From Microthrix sp041394405 (GTDB taxonomy: Bacteria > Actinomycetota > Acidimicrobiia > Acidimicrobiales > Microtrichaceae), in assembly GCA_041394405.1 (NCBI GenBank), contig JAWKIF010000006.1, positions 62,001-126,000 of the forward strand: a DNA stretch of 64,000 nucleotides, in the 5' to 3' direction. The notes under the pieces are model-generated. The model worked only from the letters and a program-made list of their open reading frames with translations. It searched no databases and was not told the origin of the DNA. The position numbers were made by a program, and so were the translations under genes. This document shows positions 51,007-61,100 of the stretch, in pieces (within the stretch, counting starts at the first letter, position 1; each line of letters opens with the position of its first letter).

Positions 51007-51927
51007 TCAGCGATCGACAGCGGCGAGGAAGGCCTGGGTGCGTGGGTCGGCCGGCGCGCCGGTGCGGGCCACCGCCACGAGCGGGCGGCGGACCAGCTCG
51101 TGGCCGATCACCACACCTCCGGTCCGGCCGGGTCGGGCACCACCCTCCGCCTTCATGTGGGCCGGGAGTGCCGCCCAGCCCAGGCCCAGGGCCACCATCG
51201 ACAACAACACGGTGGGGTTGGAGCTCTCCAGCGTGGTGGCAGGGTTGGCGCCTCGGGTTCGGAGGGCCTCGTCGATCAGGATGCGGGTGGTGGACCCTTC
51301 GGGGGGCATGACCCACGGACCCCATCGGCCGGGGTCGGCCGCGACCTCGGGATTGACGCTGCCGGGCGTCACCACCACCAGCGACTCCTCGGCGATGAGC
51401 GTGCTCGTCACGGAGGACTCGGCGGCCCGCCCCGAGCCGCCGCTGCGGAGCGCGGCGTTGGCGCCGACCACGATCGCCAGGTCCAGTTCGCCCCGTTGGA
51501 CCGCCTGGGTGAGCGGCACCGAGGTGTCCACGATGACGTGCAACGAGTCACCGGCCAACTCGCGCGCCGCAGCGAGGGCGGGCCGGCAGGTCGCCACCGC
51601 TGCCGAGTCGATGAGGCCCAGGCGGTAAGTGCCCCGTGTGCCGTGCCGCAGCTGGTCGGCCACCCGCCCAAGGTCGGCGGCCTGGGCCAGCACCCCGTCG
51701 GCCATGGTGAGCACCTCCTGGCCGGCAGGCGACAACACACGCCGCCGCCCGCGGCGCTCGAAGAGCTCCAGCCCCAGGCGACGCTCCAACTCGGCAATGC
51801 CCTGGCTGAGCGCTGACTGCGTGACGCCCAGCTCGGCGGCGGCATCGGTCCAGGTGGCTGCCCGTGCGGCGGCCCGCAGGTACAAGAGCTGCTGCGTGGA
51901 CAGCGCAGGGACGTCCGCGGCATTCAT
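51007..51927 (-). CDS. LysR family transcriptional regulator
   Basis: 306 residues. The N-terminal winged helix is typical: LYLRAAARAATWTDAAAELG, then VTQSALSQGIAELERRLGLE and LFERRGRRRVLSPAGQEVL. The C-terminal effector domain of the periplasmic-binding fold follows (GTYRLGLIDSAAVATCRPAL, LDLAIVVGANAAL). It diverges from inositol-phosphate synthase with a TTGAC-N12-GTCAA inverted repeat in the 112-base gap, the likely operator. It may also control the aldehyde dehydrogenase gene next to it. ATG 51927 is preferred to the TTG two codons earlier. Confidence 0.92.
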   Translation of the reverse strand: MNAADVPALSTQQLLYLRAAARAATWTDAAAELGVTQSALSQGIAELERRLGLELFERRGRRRVLSPAGQEVLTMADGVLAQAADLGRVADQLRHGTRGTYRLGLIDSAAVATCRPALAAARELAGDSLHVIVDTSVPLTQAVQRGELDLAIVVGANAALRSGGSGRAAESSVTSTLIAEESLVVVTPGSVNPEVAADPGRWGPWVMPPEGSTTRILIDEALRTRGANPATTLESSNPTVLLSMVALGLGWAALPAHMKAEGGARPGRTGGVVIGHELVRRPLVAVARTGAPADPRTQAFLAAVDR

Positions 51928-51951
51928 AAGCAATACAGATGGGTCATCGCA

Positions 51952-51973
51952 TTGACTATAGGGAAACTGTCAA
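51952..51973. promoter_or_regulatory. Candidate LysR operator (TTGAC-N12-GTCAA)
   Basis: Perfect five-base arms around 12 bases, containing a T-N(n)-A type LysR box, lie between the divergent LysR and ino1 genes. On the minus strand the right arm reads GTTGACAG, which could also serve as a -35 element for lysR and explain autoregulation. Confidence 0.5.
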
Positions 51974-52039
51974 CAACACTCTGCCTTCCGAGTACGCAGC
52001 CTTCCCGAGCCATCCGCTCCTCCAGCCAAGGAACCATTC

Positions 52040-53371
52040 ATGAATCAGCCAACCGACGCAGCCGGCACGCCGCAGGCACTCGACATTGCGCCCGCCACGG
52101 GGCGCCTCGGCCTGCTCACCCCGGGCATGGGCGCGGTGGCGACGACGGCCTACGCGGGCATCATCGCCGCCCGCCAGGGCCTGGCCGTTCCCATCGGCAG
52201 CCTGGCCCAGATGGCCCACATCCGCCTCGGACGACGGGATGAGGGCCGCAACCCGCTCATTCGTGACTTCGCACCCCTGGCGTCGTTGGATGACCTCGCC
52301 TTCGGCGGGTGGGACCCCATTTCGGCCAATGCGCTGGAGGCGGCGCACACCGCCGGGGTGCTGCAGGACTCGGACCTGTCGCCCATTTCCGGGGAGATGG
52401 AGGGGGTGGCCTCGATGCCTGCGGTCTTCGACCAGCGTTGGGTGTCCAAGCTGGACGGCATCCGGGTGAAGGAGGGCGCCTCCAAGTGGGACCTGGCCCA
52501 ACAGCTGGTGGAGGACATCGCCCGGTTCAAGGAGGAGGAGAACTGCGACCGCCTGGTGATGGTCTGGACCGGGTCGACCGAGGCGTACCAGGTTGCCTCC
52601 GACGTGCACGCCGACCCGGACACCTTCGAGGCCGGCATGAAGGCCAACGACGAGAACATCTCTCCGTCGCAGCTCTACGCCTGGGCGGCACTCAGCTCGG
52701 GCGTGCCGTTCGCCAACGGTGCCCCCAACCTGGCCGTGGACACCCCGTGGGCCGCCATCCTCGCCGCCGAACGGGGCGTGCCCCTGGCCGGCAAGGACTT
52801 CAAGACCGGCCAAACGCTCATGAAGACCATCCTGGCCCCGGGGTTCAAGGCCCGCATGCTGGGCCTTCGCGGTTGGTACTCCACCAACATCCTGGGCAAC
52901 CGCGATGGCGAGGTGCTGGATGACCCCGAGAACTTCAAGACCAAGGAGATGTCCAAGCTGGGGGTGCTGGACACCATCCTCCAGCCCGAGGTCTACCCCG
53001 AGCTGTACGGCAACATCGATCACGTCGTGCGCATCAACTACTACCCGCCGCGGGGCGACAACAAGGAGGGCTGGGATGCCATCGACATCTTCGGCTGGAT
53101 GGGCTACCCGATGCAGATCAAGGTGGACTTCTTGTGCCGCGACTCCATCCTGGCGGCGCCCATCGTGTTGGACCTTGCGCTGTTCCTCGATCTGGCCCAA
53201 CGGGCCGGGCAGTCAGGGCTTCAGGAGTGGCTGAGCTTCTACTGGAAGGCCCCCGATTCGCTCGGGGGCGTGCCTCCGGAGCATGACATCTTCATCCAGC
53301 AGACCAAGCTGAAGAACACGCTGCGCACATGGATGGGCGAGGACCCGGTGACCCACGCCGAGGAAGACTGA
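52040..53371 (+). CDS. ino1: Inositol-3-phosphate synthase
   Basis: 443 residues of the myo-inositol-1-phosphate synthase family: GRLGLLTPGMGAVATTAYAG (NAD-binding start), VMVWTGSTEAYQ, SGVPFANGAPNLAVDTPWA, KDFKTGQTLMKTILAP (catalytic Lys region), GWYSTNILGNRDGEVL and FGWMGYPMQIKVDFLCRDSI. It cyclises glucose-6-phosphate to inositol phosphate with NAD as cofactor, feeding phosphatidylinositol or mycothiol-type thiols in actinobacteria. AAGGAA six bases before the ATG supports the start. Confidence 0.94.
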   Translation: MNQPTDAAGTPQALDIAPATGRLGLLTPGMGAVATTAYAGIIAARQGLAVPIGSLAQMAHIRLGRRDEGRNPLIRDFAPLASLDDLAFGGWDPISANALEAAHTAGVLQDSDLSPISGEMEGVASMPAVFDQRWVSKLDGIRVKEGASKWDLAQQLVEDIARFKEEENCDRLVMVWTGSTEAYQVASDVHADPDTFEAGMKANDENISPSQLYAWAALSSGVPFANGAPNLAVDTPWAAILAAERGVPLAGKDFKTGQTLMKTILAPGFKARMLGLRGWYSTNILGNRDGEVLDDPENFKTKEMSKLGVLDTILQPEVYPELYGNIDHVVRINYYPPRGDNKEGWDAIDIFGWMGYPMQIKVDFLCRDSILAAPIVLDLALFLDLAQRAGQSGLQEWLSFYWKAPDSLGGVPPEHDIFIQQTKLKNTLRTWMGEDPVTHAEED

Positions 53372-53386
53372 GGCGCCGCTGGTGCC

Positions 53387-53848
53387 TCAGCGGACGGCCA
53401 ACTGCAGCTTCGAGTCGGTGAGGTTGGCCTCCACCGTTGTCTCACCGCTGCCGGGAGTGGCGAGCTCGATGTCGGCTCGAAGCCGTCGGCCCACCACCTC
53501 GACGTCGAGTTGGGCGGTGTCCGTCCCAACCGGCACCTCGCCCAGGATGGTGCCGCCGACTCCCCCGGGAAGCGTGGTGACCCCGCACCGTCGGCCCACC
53601 TCGATGCCGCCGATCCGCACGACGACGGTGTCGCGGGCGAACCCGCGACCCAGCACCACGCGCACGCGCCCGTGCATCTCGGGCCGGATGGAACCACCGA
53701 TGCGCGATTCGCTTGACCAGCCAGGCGCGAGCGGGCCGGAAGCGCCGGATGCCGTGTGCGAGGAGGACTCGAGAACCGGGTTGTCGAACATGCGCTGGGT
53801 CTTCTGTTGTGGGCGGGTGCGCCCGGGCGGAGTGTGCGTGCCGTCCAT
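53387..53848 (-). CDS. Conserved-looking protein of unknown function
   Basis: 153 residues from ATG 53848 (GTG 53863 is possible). The first 60 are polar and probably disordered (RPQQKTQRMFDNPVLESSSH). The rest alternates beta-strand patterns (GRVRVVLGRGFARDTVVVRI, then GTILGEVPVG and AQLDVEVVGRRLRADIEL), suggesting a small all-beta domain. No signal peptide and no recognised family. It converges on ino1 with a 15-base gap. Position-specific GC bias favours this strand over the overlapping antisense frames. Confidence 0.55.
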   Translation of the reverse strand: MDGTHTPPGRTRPQQKTQRMFDNPVLESSSHTASGASGPLAPGWSSESRIGGSIRPEMHGRVRVVLGRGFARDTVVVRIGGIEVGRRCGVTTLPGGVGGTILGEVPVGTDTAQLDVEVVGRRLRADIELATPGSGETTVEANLTDSKLQLAVR

Positions 53849-53946
53849 GGTGGCGAGGTGCACTCAAGGTCGTTGAGATCCCGCTCATCTCGCGCTCAAT
53901 CGCCAATCAATGCCCACGCTTCGCGGTTGCGGCGATCGTCTGCGCA

Positions 53947-56900
53947 TTGAATGGTGGGCCCCATCAGCCAGCCACCCCCCAGCCAACCACCCCCGACGAG
54001 CACGGGACGTGCCATCTGGAGCGCCGCTACGACGTCGTCGTCGTCGGCAGCGGCCCCGCGGGCTCGGTGGTGGCGTGCCGGTTGGCCCAGTCCGGTCGCC
54101 GGGTGGCGGTGCTGGAACGGGGCGGGGTGCACCAGCCCGGATCGTTTCCGGAGTGTCCCGCCGACCTGCTGAAGGGCACCCAGCTCTGGCGCAACGGCCG
54201 CCGCATCGGCCGCGCCGACGCCTTGTTCGATCTGCGGGTATTCGACGACGTCATGGTGCTGACCGGCTGCGGTGTGGGGGGCACGTCGCTGATCAACGCC
54301 GGCGTCTCCGTCCTGCCCACCCCCGAGGTGCTGGCGGATCGGCGCTGGCCGGCCGAGCTGCGCAACGACCCCGAATGGCCCCAAGACGTCGAGCGCGTCG
54401 GCGACACGGTGGGCACGGCCACGCTGCCCGATGGCCGCACCCCCAACAAGCTGACGGCGCTCGAATCCATGGGGCCGACGCCGGGCATCGACGGCCAGGT
54501 CAGCCGGGCCCCGTTGAACGTGGCCTTCTGCGACGGACCCAACGCGGCCAACGAACCGATGGTGGCCTGCAACGGCTGCGGCAACTGCATGACCGGCTGC
54601 AACGTGGGGGCGAAGGAGACCTACGACCGCAACTACCTGAGCCTGGCCAGGACGAACGGAGCGCACGTGTTCTCGTCGTGTTCCGTGAAGCGGGTTGAGG
54701 CGACGGCACACGGGTGGGCACTGGTGGTGTGCGACACCCGCCGCCCGGGGTCGTGCCGTCGCGTCGAGGCCGATCGGGTGGTGCTGGCGGCCGGTGCCTT
54801 GGGCTCCACCGAGATCCTGCTGCGGTCCCGGGCCGAGGGGCTGGACCTCTCGGACATGGTGGGGCACCGATTCTCGGGCAATGGCGATCTCATCGCCTGG
54901 GGATTCGACACCGATGCGGACGCCGATGGCGTCGGGCTGGACAGCAGCGGCAGCGGCTGGTTGGGGGTGGGCCCCACCATCACCGGGGTGCTGTCGCCAA
55001 CTCCGGCAGGTGACAGCCCTGACGTCGCAGGTGCGAGCAGCGCTGATGACCGCGGCTCGAACGAGGGTGGCGGCGATCCGGCCACCGATGCCTGGCTGAT
55101 GGAGGATGGGACGGTGCCGCGCGCGTTCGCGGCGCTCACCCCCGTGTTGTTGGCCCTGTCGGCGCTGCTGGACCGGTTGCCCGTGGGGGCGGGCCTGGAA
55201 GGCGCCCTCGGCTGGATGAGGTCGATCTTCGATGGGCCGTATCGGGGGCGGTACGGCGAACCACGACGACGCTCTACATGTCCGCCGACGACAGCGAGGG
55301 TGAGGTGCGGCTCTCGGGCGAAGGGGTGGAGGTGCGGTGGCCCGGGGCAGGCGACCAACGAAGCCTCGCCGAGGGTGCCCAGAGGTTGGCCGACGCTGCC
55401 CGAGAGCTGGGTGGGTTGCCGGTCGGCAATCCTGGGCACCGCGGCCACCTGGGCAACCGCCCGGTGTCGGTCCACCCGCTCGGCGGCGCCGTCATGGGAA
55501 GCGACGCGGCCGACGGCGTCGTGAACCATCGGGGCGAGGTGTTTGCCGGGCAATGCGGTCATGCAACTCACGCCGGCCTGTACGTCACCGACGGCTCCGT
55601 CATCCCGCGATCGCTGGGGGCGAATCCGTCGTTGACCATCGCCGCGTTGGCCGAGCGCACCGCACGGCTGATGGTGGCCGAGATGAATGCGCTCGATGGC
55701 GGCGCCAGCGGTGACGCTGCGGACGGCGACCTGCTGCCCGCCCCGGCGGTGGTGGGCCCCGAGGTGCGCTTCCGGGAGAAGCTGGGTGGGCACCTCATGG
55801 TGGAAGGTCAAGCCACCCCCATCACCCTGACCTTGAAGGTGGCGATCGAGGACGCTGCCGCCGTCCGCAACGATCCGTCGGGCACCGAACTGCGGGTGAC
55901 CGGCACAGTGGAGGCCCCGCTGTTGCATCCCGCCCCCATGACGGTCACCTGGGGCACCCTGCGGCTGGCCGTCGAGGATGCCGACCACGCCGTGGGCCAC
56001 CGCATGGAATACCGCCTGGGCCTGCGCGATGCGGACGGGGTTCGCTACCGCCTCGAGGCCGACAAGCTCATCCTCGACCAGCCCGGTCTGGACTGGCTGT
56101 GGGACGCCACCGAAGTTGCCTTGGTGATCTACCCGGACGCGTCGGGCGCGCCGCCGGCCACGCCCGAAGCGTCCGGCAGGGGTGAGATCCACGCCTACGG
56201 CATGGCCAGGCTGGCGCCCTTTGACGCCGTGCGCCTGGGGTTGTCCCTGAGGGGCTCCAAGGGCGCTCCGCCAGCCCAACAGGTGCGTTCGGTGGCTTCG
56301 TTCCTCCACGGCTTCGGCCGCCCCATGGCCCGAACATTCGGGAAGAGCGCAGTGCAGGGCCTCGAGCTGCGTCAGGCCGCAGCCGCCCCGCCGCGCCGAC
56401 GTGCCTTGTCGTTGCCGGAGCCGGAGCGGCACTGGCTGGGTCGGTCCGGCGGCTGGGCGACCGAGGAGCCCGACGACCCGGTGGTGCTGTTGCGCCGGTA
56501 CGCCGGAGGCGGCGCAGGCCCGGTTCTGCTGGCGCCCGGATTCGGCATGTCGGCCGATCACTACCTGCTTGACGCGGATCCGCCGAACCTCACCGAGTTC
56601 CTGGTGGACGCCGGCCACGACGTGTGGCTCTTCGACTATCGCTCGTCCATCCTCTTTCCCGGTGCGGGCGAGCAGCTGAACCTCGACGAGATCGCCACCC
56701 TCGACTGGCCGGCGGCAGTCGATCGAGTGCGGACAGTGGCCGGTGCCGAGACCGTTCAGGTGGTGGCCCATTGCGTGGGCTCTGCCACGGTGCTGATGGC
56801 GTTGCTGGCCGGCATGGATGGTGTCGGCGCCGTGGTGTGCTCGCAGATGTCGGCGCACTTCGACGTGCCGTCGTTCACCCGGTTTCGCGCCAAGCTGCGG

Positions 56901-57443
56901 CCCGGTCCCAAGCTGACCAGGATGGGGTTCCGGTCGGTCGTGCCTCCGGACGACGACGGGCTGACGGCGCGTGGGATGGACCTGGCGGTGCGGGCAAACC
57001 CGCTGGGGCATGGGCAGCGTTGCGATTCGCCCATCTGCCGGTGGGTGTTCTTCTTCTATGGGCCGACCCATCACCACGCCAACCTCGATCGCCACACCCA
57101 CGACCGAATCGCGGAGTTGTTCGGCGAGGGGTCCCTGTGGGGAATGGACCACGTTGGGTCGATGTTCAACAAGGGTCGCCTCGTCGACGCGCAGGGTGGA
57201 GACGTGTACCTGCCGAAGGTGGCCAGTCTGGATCTGCCGATCCTCTTCCTGGCCGGTACCCGCAACCGACTGGTGTTGCCATCGAGTTCGGCCCGCACGC
57301 TGGCATGGCTTCGCAGCCATCACGGGCCCGGGCTGCACCGGCGGGTGGAGCTACCCGGGTATGCGCACCTCGACGGCCTGCTCGGCCGCCGGGCCCACCA
57401 GGACGTGTTCCCCCACATCCTGTCGTTCCTCAACGAGCACTGA
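53947..57443 (+). pseudogene. GMC oxidoreductase - alpha/beta hydrolase fusion with one frameshift
   Basis: Read through, the product would be about 1160 residues. Part 1 is a GMC/cholesterol-oxidase-like FAD enzyme: YDVVVVGSGPAGSVVACRLA, GCGVGGTSLINAG, CNGCGNCMTGCNVGAKETYD, FSGNGDLIAWGF, later HPLGGAVMG and IPRSLGANPSLTIAALAERT. Part 2 is an alpha/beta hydrolase: LLAPGFGMSADHYLLD, FDYRSS and VVAHCVGSATVLMALLAG (nucleophile in H-C-V-G, cysteine instead of serine). The frame changes from 1 to 3 between about 55240 and 55262, after FDGPYRGRYG; one added base restores TTTLYMSADDSEGEVRL. TTG 53947 is the only start before the FAD motif. If the frameshift is an error, this is an intact sterol/steroid-type oxidase fusion. 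Confidence 0.8.
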
Positions 57444-57450
57444 CTGGCCC

Positions 57451-57513
57451 TCGGGAAGCCTGGTCGTCGGGAAACCTGGTCGTCGGGAAACGTGGCCGTC
57501 GCGAAACTCGGCG
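57451..57513. repeat. 16-bp degenerate tandem repeat (about 3.9 copies)
   Basis: Units start at 57451, 57467, 57483 and 57499; the second is TCGGGAAACCTGGTCG and the others differ by one to four bases. They fill the gap between the hydrolase stop and the -10-like TACGCT of the HhH-GPD gene, so could be regulator sites or simple slippage products. Confidence 0.85.
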
Positions 57514-57517
57514 CGTC

Positions 57518-57523
57518 TACGCT
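57518..57523 (+). promoter_or_regulatory. Candidate -10 box of the HhH-GPD gene (leaderless)
   Basis: TACGCT ends six bases before GTG 57530, the same geometry as at mfd and the first P450 gene. Confidence 0.4.
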
Positions 57524-57529
57524 CGACGG

Positions 57530-58123
57530 GTGGCCGAACGCACCTTTCCCATCACCGGAGACCCCGCCGACGACTCGCTGTTGTTGACCGACCCCTTCGC
57601 CCTGTTGCTGGGCATGTTGTTGGACCAGCAGGTCCCGATGGAGTGGGCGTTCCGCTCGCCCGCCAGGCTGCGCGAACGGATGGAGGCGTCGCAGCCCGGC
57701 TCGTTCTCGCCTGCCGGGTTGGCGGCGTTGGACGAGGACGCTGCGGTCGCCCTGTTCACCGACAAGCCCGCGCTCCACAGGTACCCCGCCTCGATGGGCA
57801 AGCGGGCCCATGCCGTTGCCCGGGCCCTCGTCGAGGACTACGGCGGCGATGCGGCCTCGCTGTGGACCACTGCAGCCGATGGCGCCGAGCTGTTCCGCCG
57901 CCTGCGCGCACTTCCCGGCTACGGGGAGGAGAAGTCCCGAATCTTCGTGGCGCTGTTGGCCAAGCGCTTGGGTGTTCGGCCCGATGGGTGGGAGCGGGCC
58001 GCCGGGCCGTTCGCCGACGACGTGCCCCGCTCGGCGGCCGACGTGGGGAGCGCGGAGGAACTCACGGCGGTGCGGCAGTGGAAGCAGGCGCAGAAGAAGC
58101 GGGGCAAGACCAAGGCCGAGTAG
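57530..58123 (+). CDS. HhH-GPD family DNA glycosylase-like protein
   Basis: 197 residues matching the uncharacterised actinobacterial HhH-GPD base-excision family: FALLLGMLLDQQVPMEWAF at the N-terminus, HRYPASMGKRAHAVARALVE, and a helix-hairpin-helix LRALPGYGEEKSRIFVALLA followed by KRLGVRPDGWE. The usual catalytic aspartate of HhH-GPD enzymes would lie after the hairpin and is not obvious. It ends with a Lys-rich tail. The start GTG follows a TACGCT hexamer. Confidence 0.82.
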   Translation: MAERTFPITGDPADDSLLLTDPFALLLGMLLDQQVPMEWAFRSPARLRERMEASQPGSFSPAGLAALDEDAAVALFTDKPALHRYPASMGKRAHAVARALVEDYGGDAASLWTTAADGAELFRRLRALPGYGEEKSRIFVALLAKRLGVRPDGWERAAGPFADDVPRSAADVGSAEELTAVRQWKQAQKKRGKTKAE

Positions 58124-58159
58124 TCGGAGGGCCGCCCATGGGCGGCGGCCGGGCGCCGG

Positions 58160-61100
58160 TCAGGACAGCGCCCTGGCCTCCGTCGCCAGCCAGGTACACC
58201 CCAGGGCTTCGGCGCGATCGGCGATGGAGGCAGGGTCGGGCCGGGCCTCGTCGACCCCCGCGCCGAGTCGGGCAAGCTCGAGCTCGGCGAACAAGGCCCA
58301 GGGCTTGGCCTCGATCCGGGTGGAGGCGTCGAGGGCGGCGCCCAGGGAGTCGATGGCGGCGTGGCGACCCTCGGCACTGCCGTCGAGCGCCTCGGCGAGG
58401 GCCAGGTAGTGCCAGCCGAACCCGAGGAACACCGTCTGACCGAGGTGCACCGCCACGTTGGCATGGTGTGCCAGGTAGTCGGTCAGGGGCTTGGCCCAGT
58501 TGGTCAGCTGCAGTCGCTGGGCCAGCAGGGTGGTGGTTGCCGCCACGACCCACCGATCCTGACGCATTCCATCGTTGAGGTCGATGGCCGGGTCGAACCT
58601 CAGGGCCAACTCGCGAGCACCTTCTTCATCACCGTCCAACACGCGGAACCAGGCATGCAGCAGTTGCCACATTTGCAGCTCCGGTGCCAGCTCCATGGCC
58701 ACGCCGGTGAACTCCAACACCTCCTCGTGTTGGCAGGTGAGCCAGCGCCACGGCAGGCGTACCAGCTGGTCGACCACCCCGGCGTGGAACTCCCGGCCGG
58801 TGGAGGCGAGCAGTTCGGACGATCTGCCCGCAAGGTCGTCGGCCGCCGTCAGGTCGCCCCGTGAGCCGGCGCGCAACGCCCCATAGAGGTGTCCGAGCCG
58901 CACCAGGTCGGGGCTGCCCAGCTCGTTCGCCGCGTCGGCAAACCGGGCCGCCAGTGAATCGGCGGCCTCGACGTCGCCCGAGTCCAGCGACGTGAAGAGA
59001 CGGCACTTGGTGACCTGCAGCGCCAGAAGCTTGTCTCCCGACCGCTCTGCCAACGAGCTGAGGTGGCCGATGAGGTCCCATGCGGTCGCGAGATCCTGGT
59101 CGATGGCGCAGGCCCAGTAGCGGTTGATGCCGACGCGCAGGGCAACGTCGGGGTGCGCTCGGCGCGGCCCCGTCGGCCCCGCTACACAAGCGGTCGGCCT
59201 CGGCGCAGAGAGCGAGCCGGTCATCCAAGGAGGAATCCCAATACCGAAGTTGCGCCAGCCGGGCGGTCAGCTCGGCCAGGAGATGCGGCGTGTCATTTCC
59301 TAGCCCGGCCAGGGCCCCGCCAATGAGTTCTTCGGCGATGGGGTCTGGGGCTTCGCCGGCGGGAAGCACTCCGCCCACCTGCAGCGCGGCTCGGGCTACG
59401 AGGTCAACCCGACCGGCCCGGCGGGCCCGCCCGATGGCCTCGATCAGCACCGCACGACCGTCGCCCTCGTGGACGTAGGTCGACGTGATGGTGCCCAACT
59501 GGGTCAGCAACTCGGCTGCCAACTCGTCGTCCTCGGAGCTGTCCGAGACCAACGAGAGCGCATGTCGCAGCTCTGCCATGGCCCGGTCATAGGCAGAGTC
59601 GCCGACCGACGAGTCGGCCGAGCGGACCAGCCAGTCGATGGCGGGCCCTCGACCCGCCAGCGGGGCGGCCTTGAGGAACTGGGCTGCGATGGCGCCTGAC
59701 GCGATCGCGTTGCCCGCCTCACGCCGCGCCACCATGAGCTCTGCGGCGCGCCGATGCTGAGCCTGGCAGAGGGCGGGGCCGATCTCCTCCAGCAGCGAGC
59801 GCTGCAACAGCCCGTGGGTGAACCAGTAGCGGTCGTTGGCGCCGGGCTCGTCCTCGGAGTCCGGGGTGGTCGGCAACAACAGGCCGTCCTGGAGCACCTC
59901 GGCCAGGGCGGCGGCAGCAACGTCGTGGTCCAGCCCCGACAGCTCGACCATGAGCCATCCCTGAGGCCGGAGGCCGTCGATGGCGGCCGCCCGCAGCAGC
60001 GCGATGGCCTCCTTGCTGCGGCGGGCAATGCGGCGCCAGGCCACCCTGCTGAGCTGCGGTGTTGTCTCGTCCCCGACGGTCTCGGCGAGGAGATGGGTGA
60101 GGAACAGCGGGTTGCCGCCGCTGCGGGCCAGTAGGTCGTCGCAGTCGAGGTTGCAGGGAACGTTGTCGCCAGGAACGCAGTCGCCGTTTGGGGTGAGGGC
60201 CGCCGCCAGCTCGCAGACCTGTTCGCTGGTGAGGGGTCCGAGGGCGATGTCCTCAACGACGACCTCGTTGGGCAGCGCCCGCAGCCAGCGGGCCAGCGGG
60301 GCATCAGCGGTCAGCCCGGCGGGCTGGGTGATGCCGACGACACACACCTTGACGCCGGACATGGGGCCCACCAGCCGTCCCAGGACGTCCAGGGTGTCGG
60401 GGTCGGCGTCCTGGAGCTGATCCACGATCAGCATGGGTGGGAGGTCGGCCGTCGCTGCCCTCAGCAGCGCAGCCAGGGCGGCAACCAAGGCGCTCCGGGA
60501 GCTGTGTGTCTCGTCGGCGGGGGCGACCTCGGTCAATCGGCGAAGCGCATCCACCGAGGCTCGGGACTCCAGGCCGTCGATCAGCCCGGGGTTGTGTTGC
60601 TCGGCGTGCTCCACGATGTCGGCGATGGGCGGAAACGAACGACCGAGCGATCGGTCGCAGGTCCCGTAGAACACGCTGCGTTGGGCGGCCTCGGTGGCCA
60701 GCTCACGGGCCAGCCGCGACTTGCCGATGCCCGACTCGCCGCTGATGAGCACCAGGTCGGTGCCCCCATCCACTGCGGCCCGCAGCCGGGCCACCTCGCG
60801 ATCGCGGCCGACCAGTGGCGACGCCAGCCCCTGCGTCCAGCACTGACAGGAGTTGAGCGAACCCTGAGGCAGCTCCTCGATTCCCCGCATCAACTCGGGA
60901 GCCTGGGTGAGGATCTGGCGCTCCAGCTCGACCAGAGCCGGGCCGGGTTGCAGCCCAAAGCGGTCGCGGAGCCGGCGTCGGGCGCTCTGGAAGGCCCGCA
61001 GCGCCTCCTCCTGGCGACCCGCCCGATACAGGGCGGTCATGAGGAATGCCCAATACCGCTCGTTTTCGGACTGTTGGTCGGTCAGCACCCTCAACTCGGC

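Noticed and set aside
53713..53946. N-terminal extension of the GMC oxidoreductase from ATG 53713
   Set aside because: It overlaps the minus-strand gene at 53387-53848, has a Cys/Arg-rich random composition and lies before the normal FAD-binding start.
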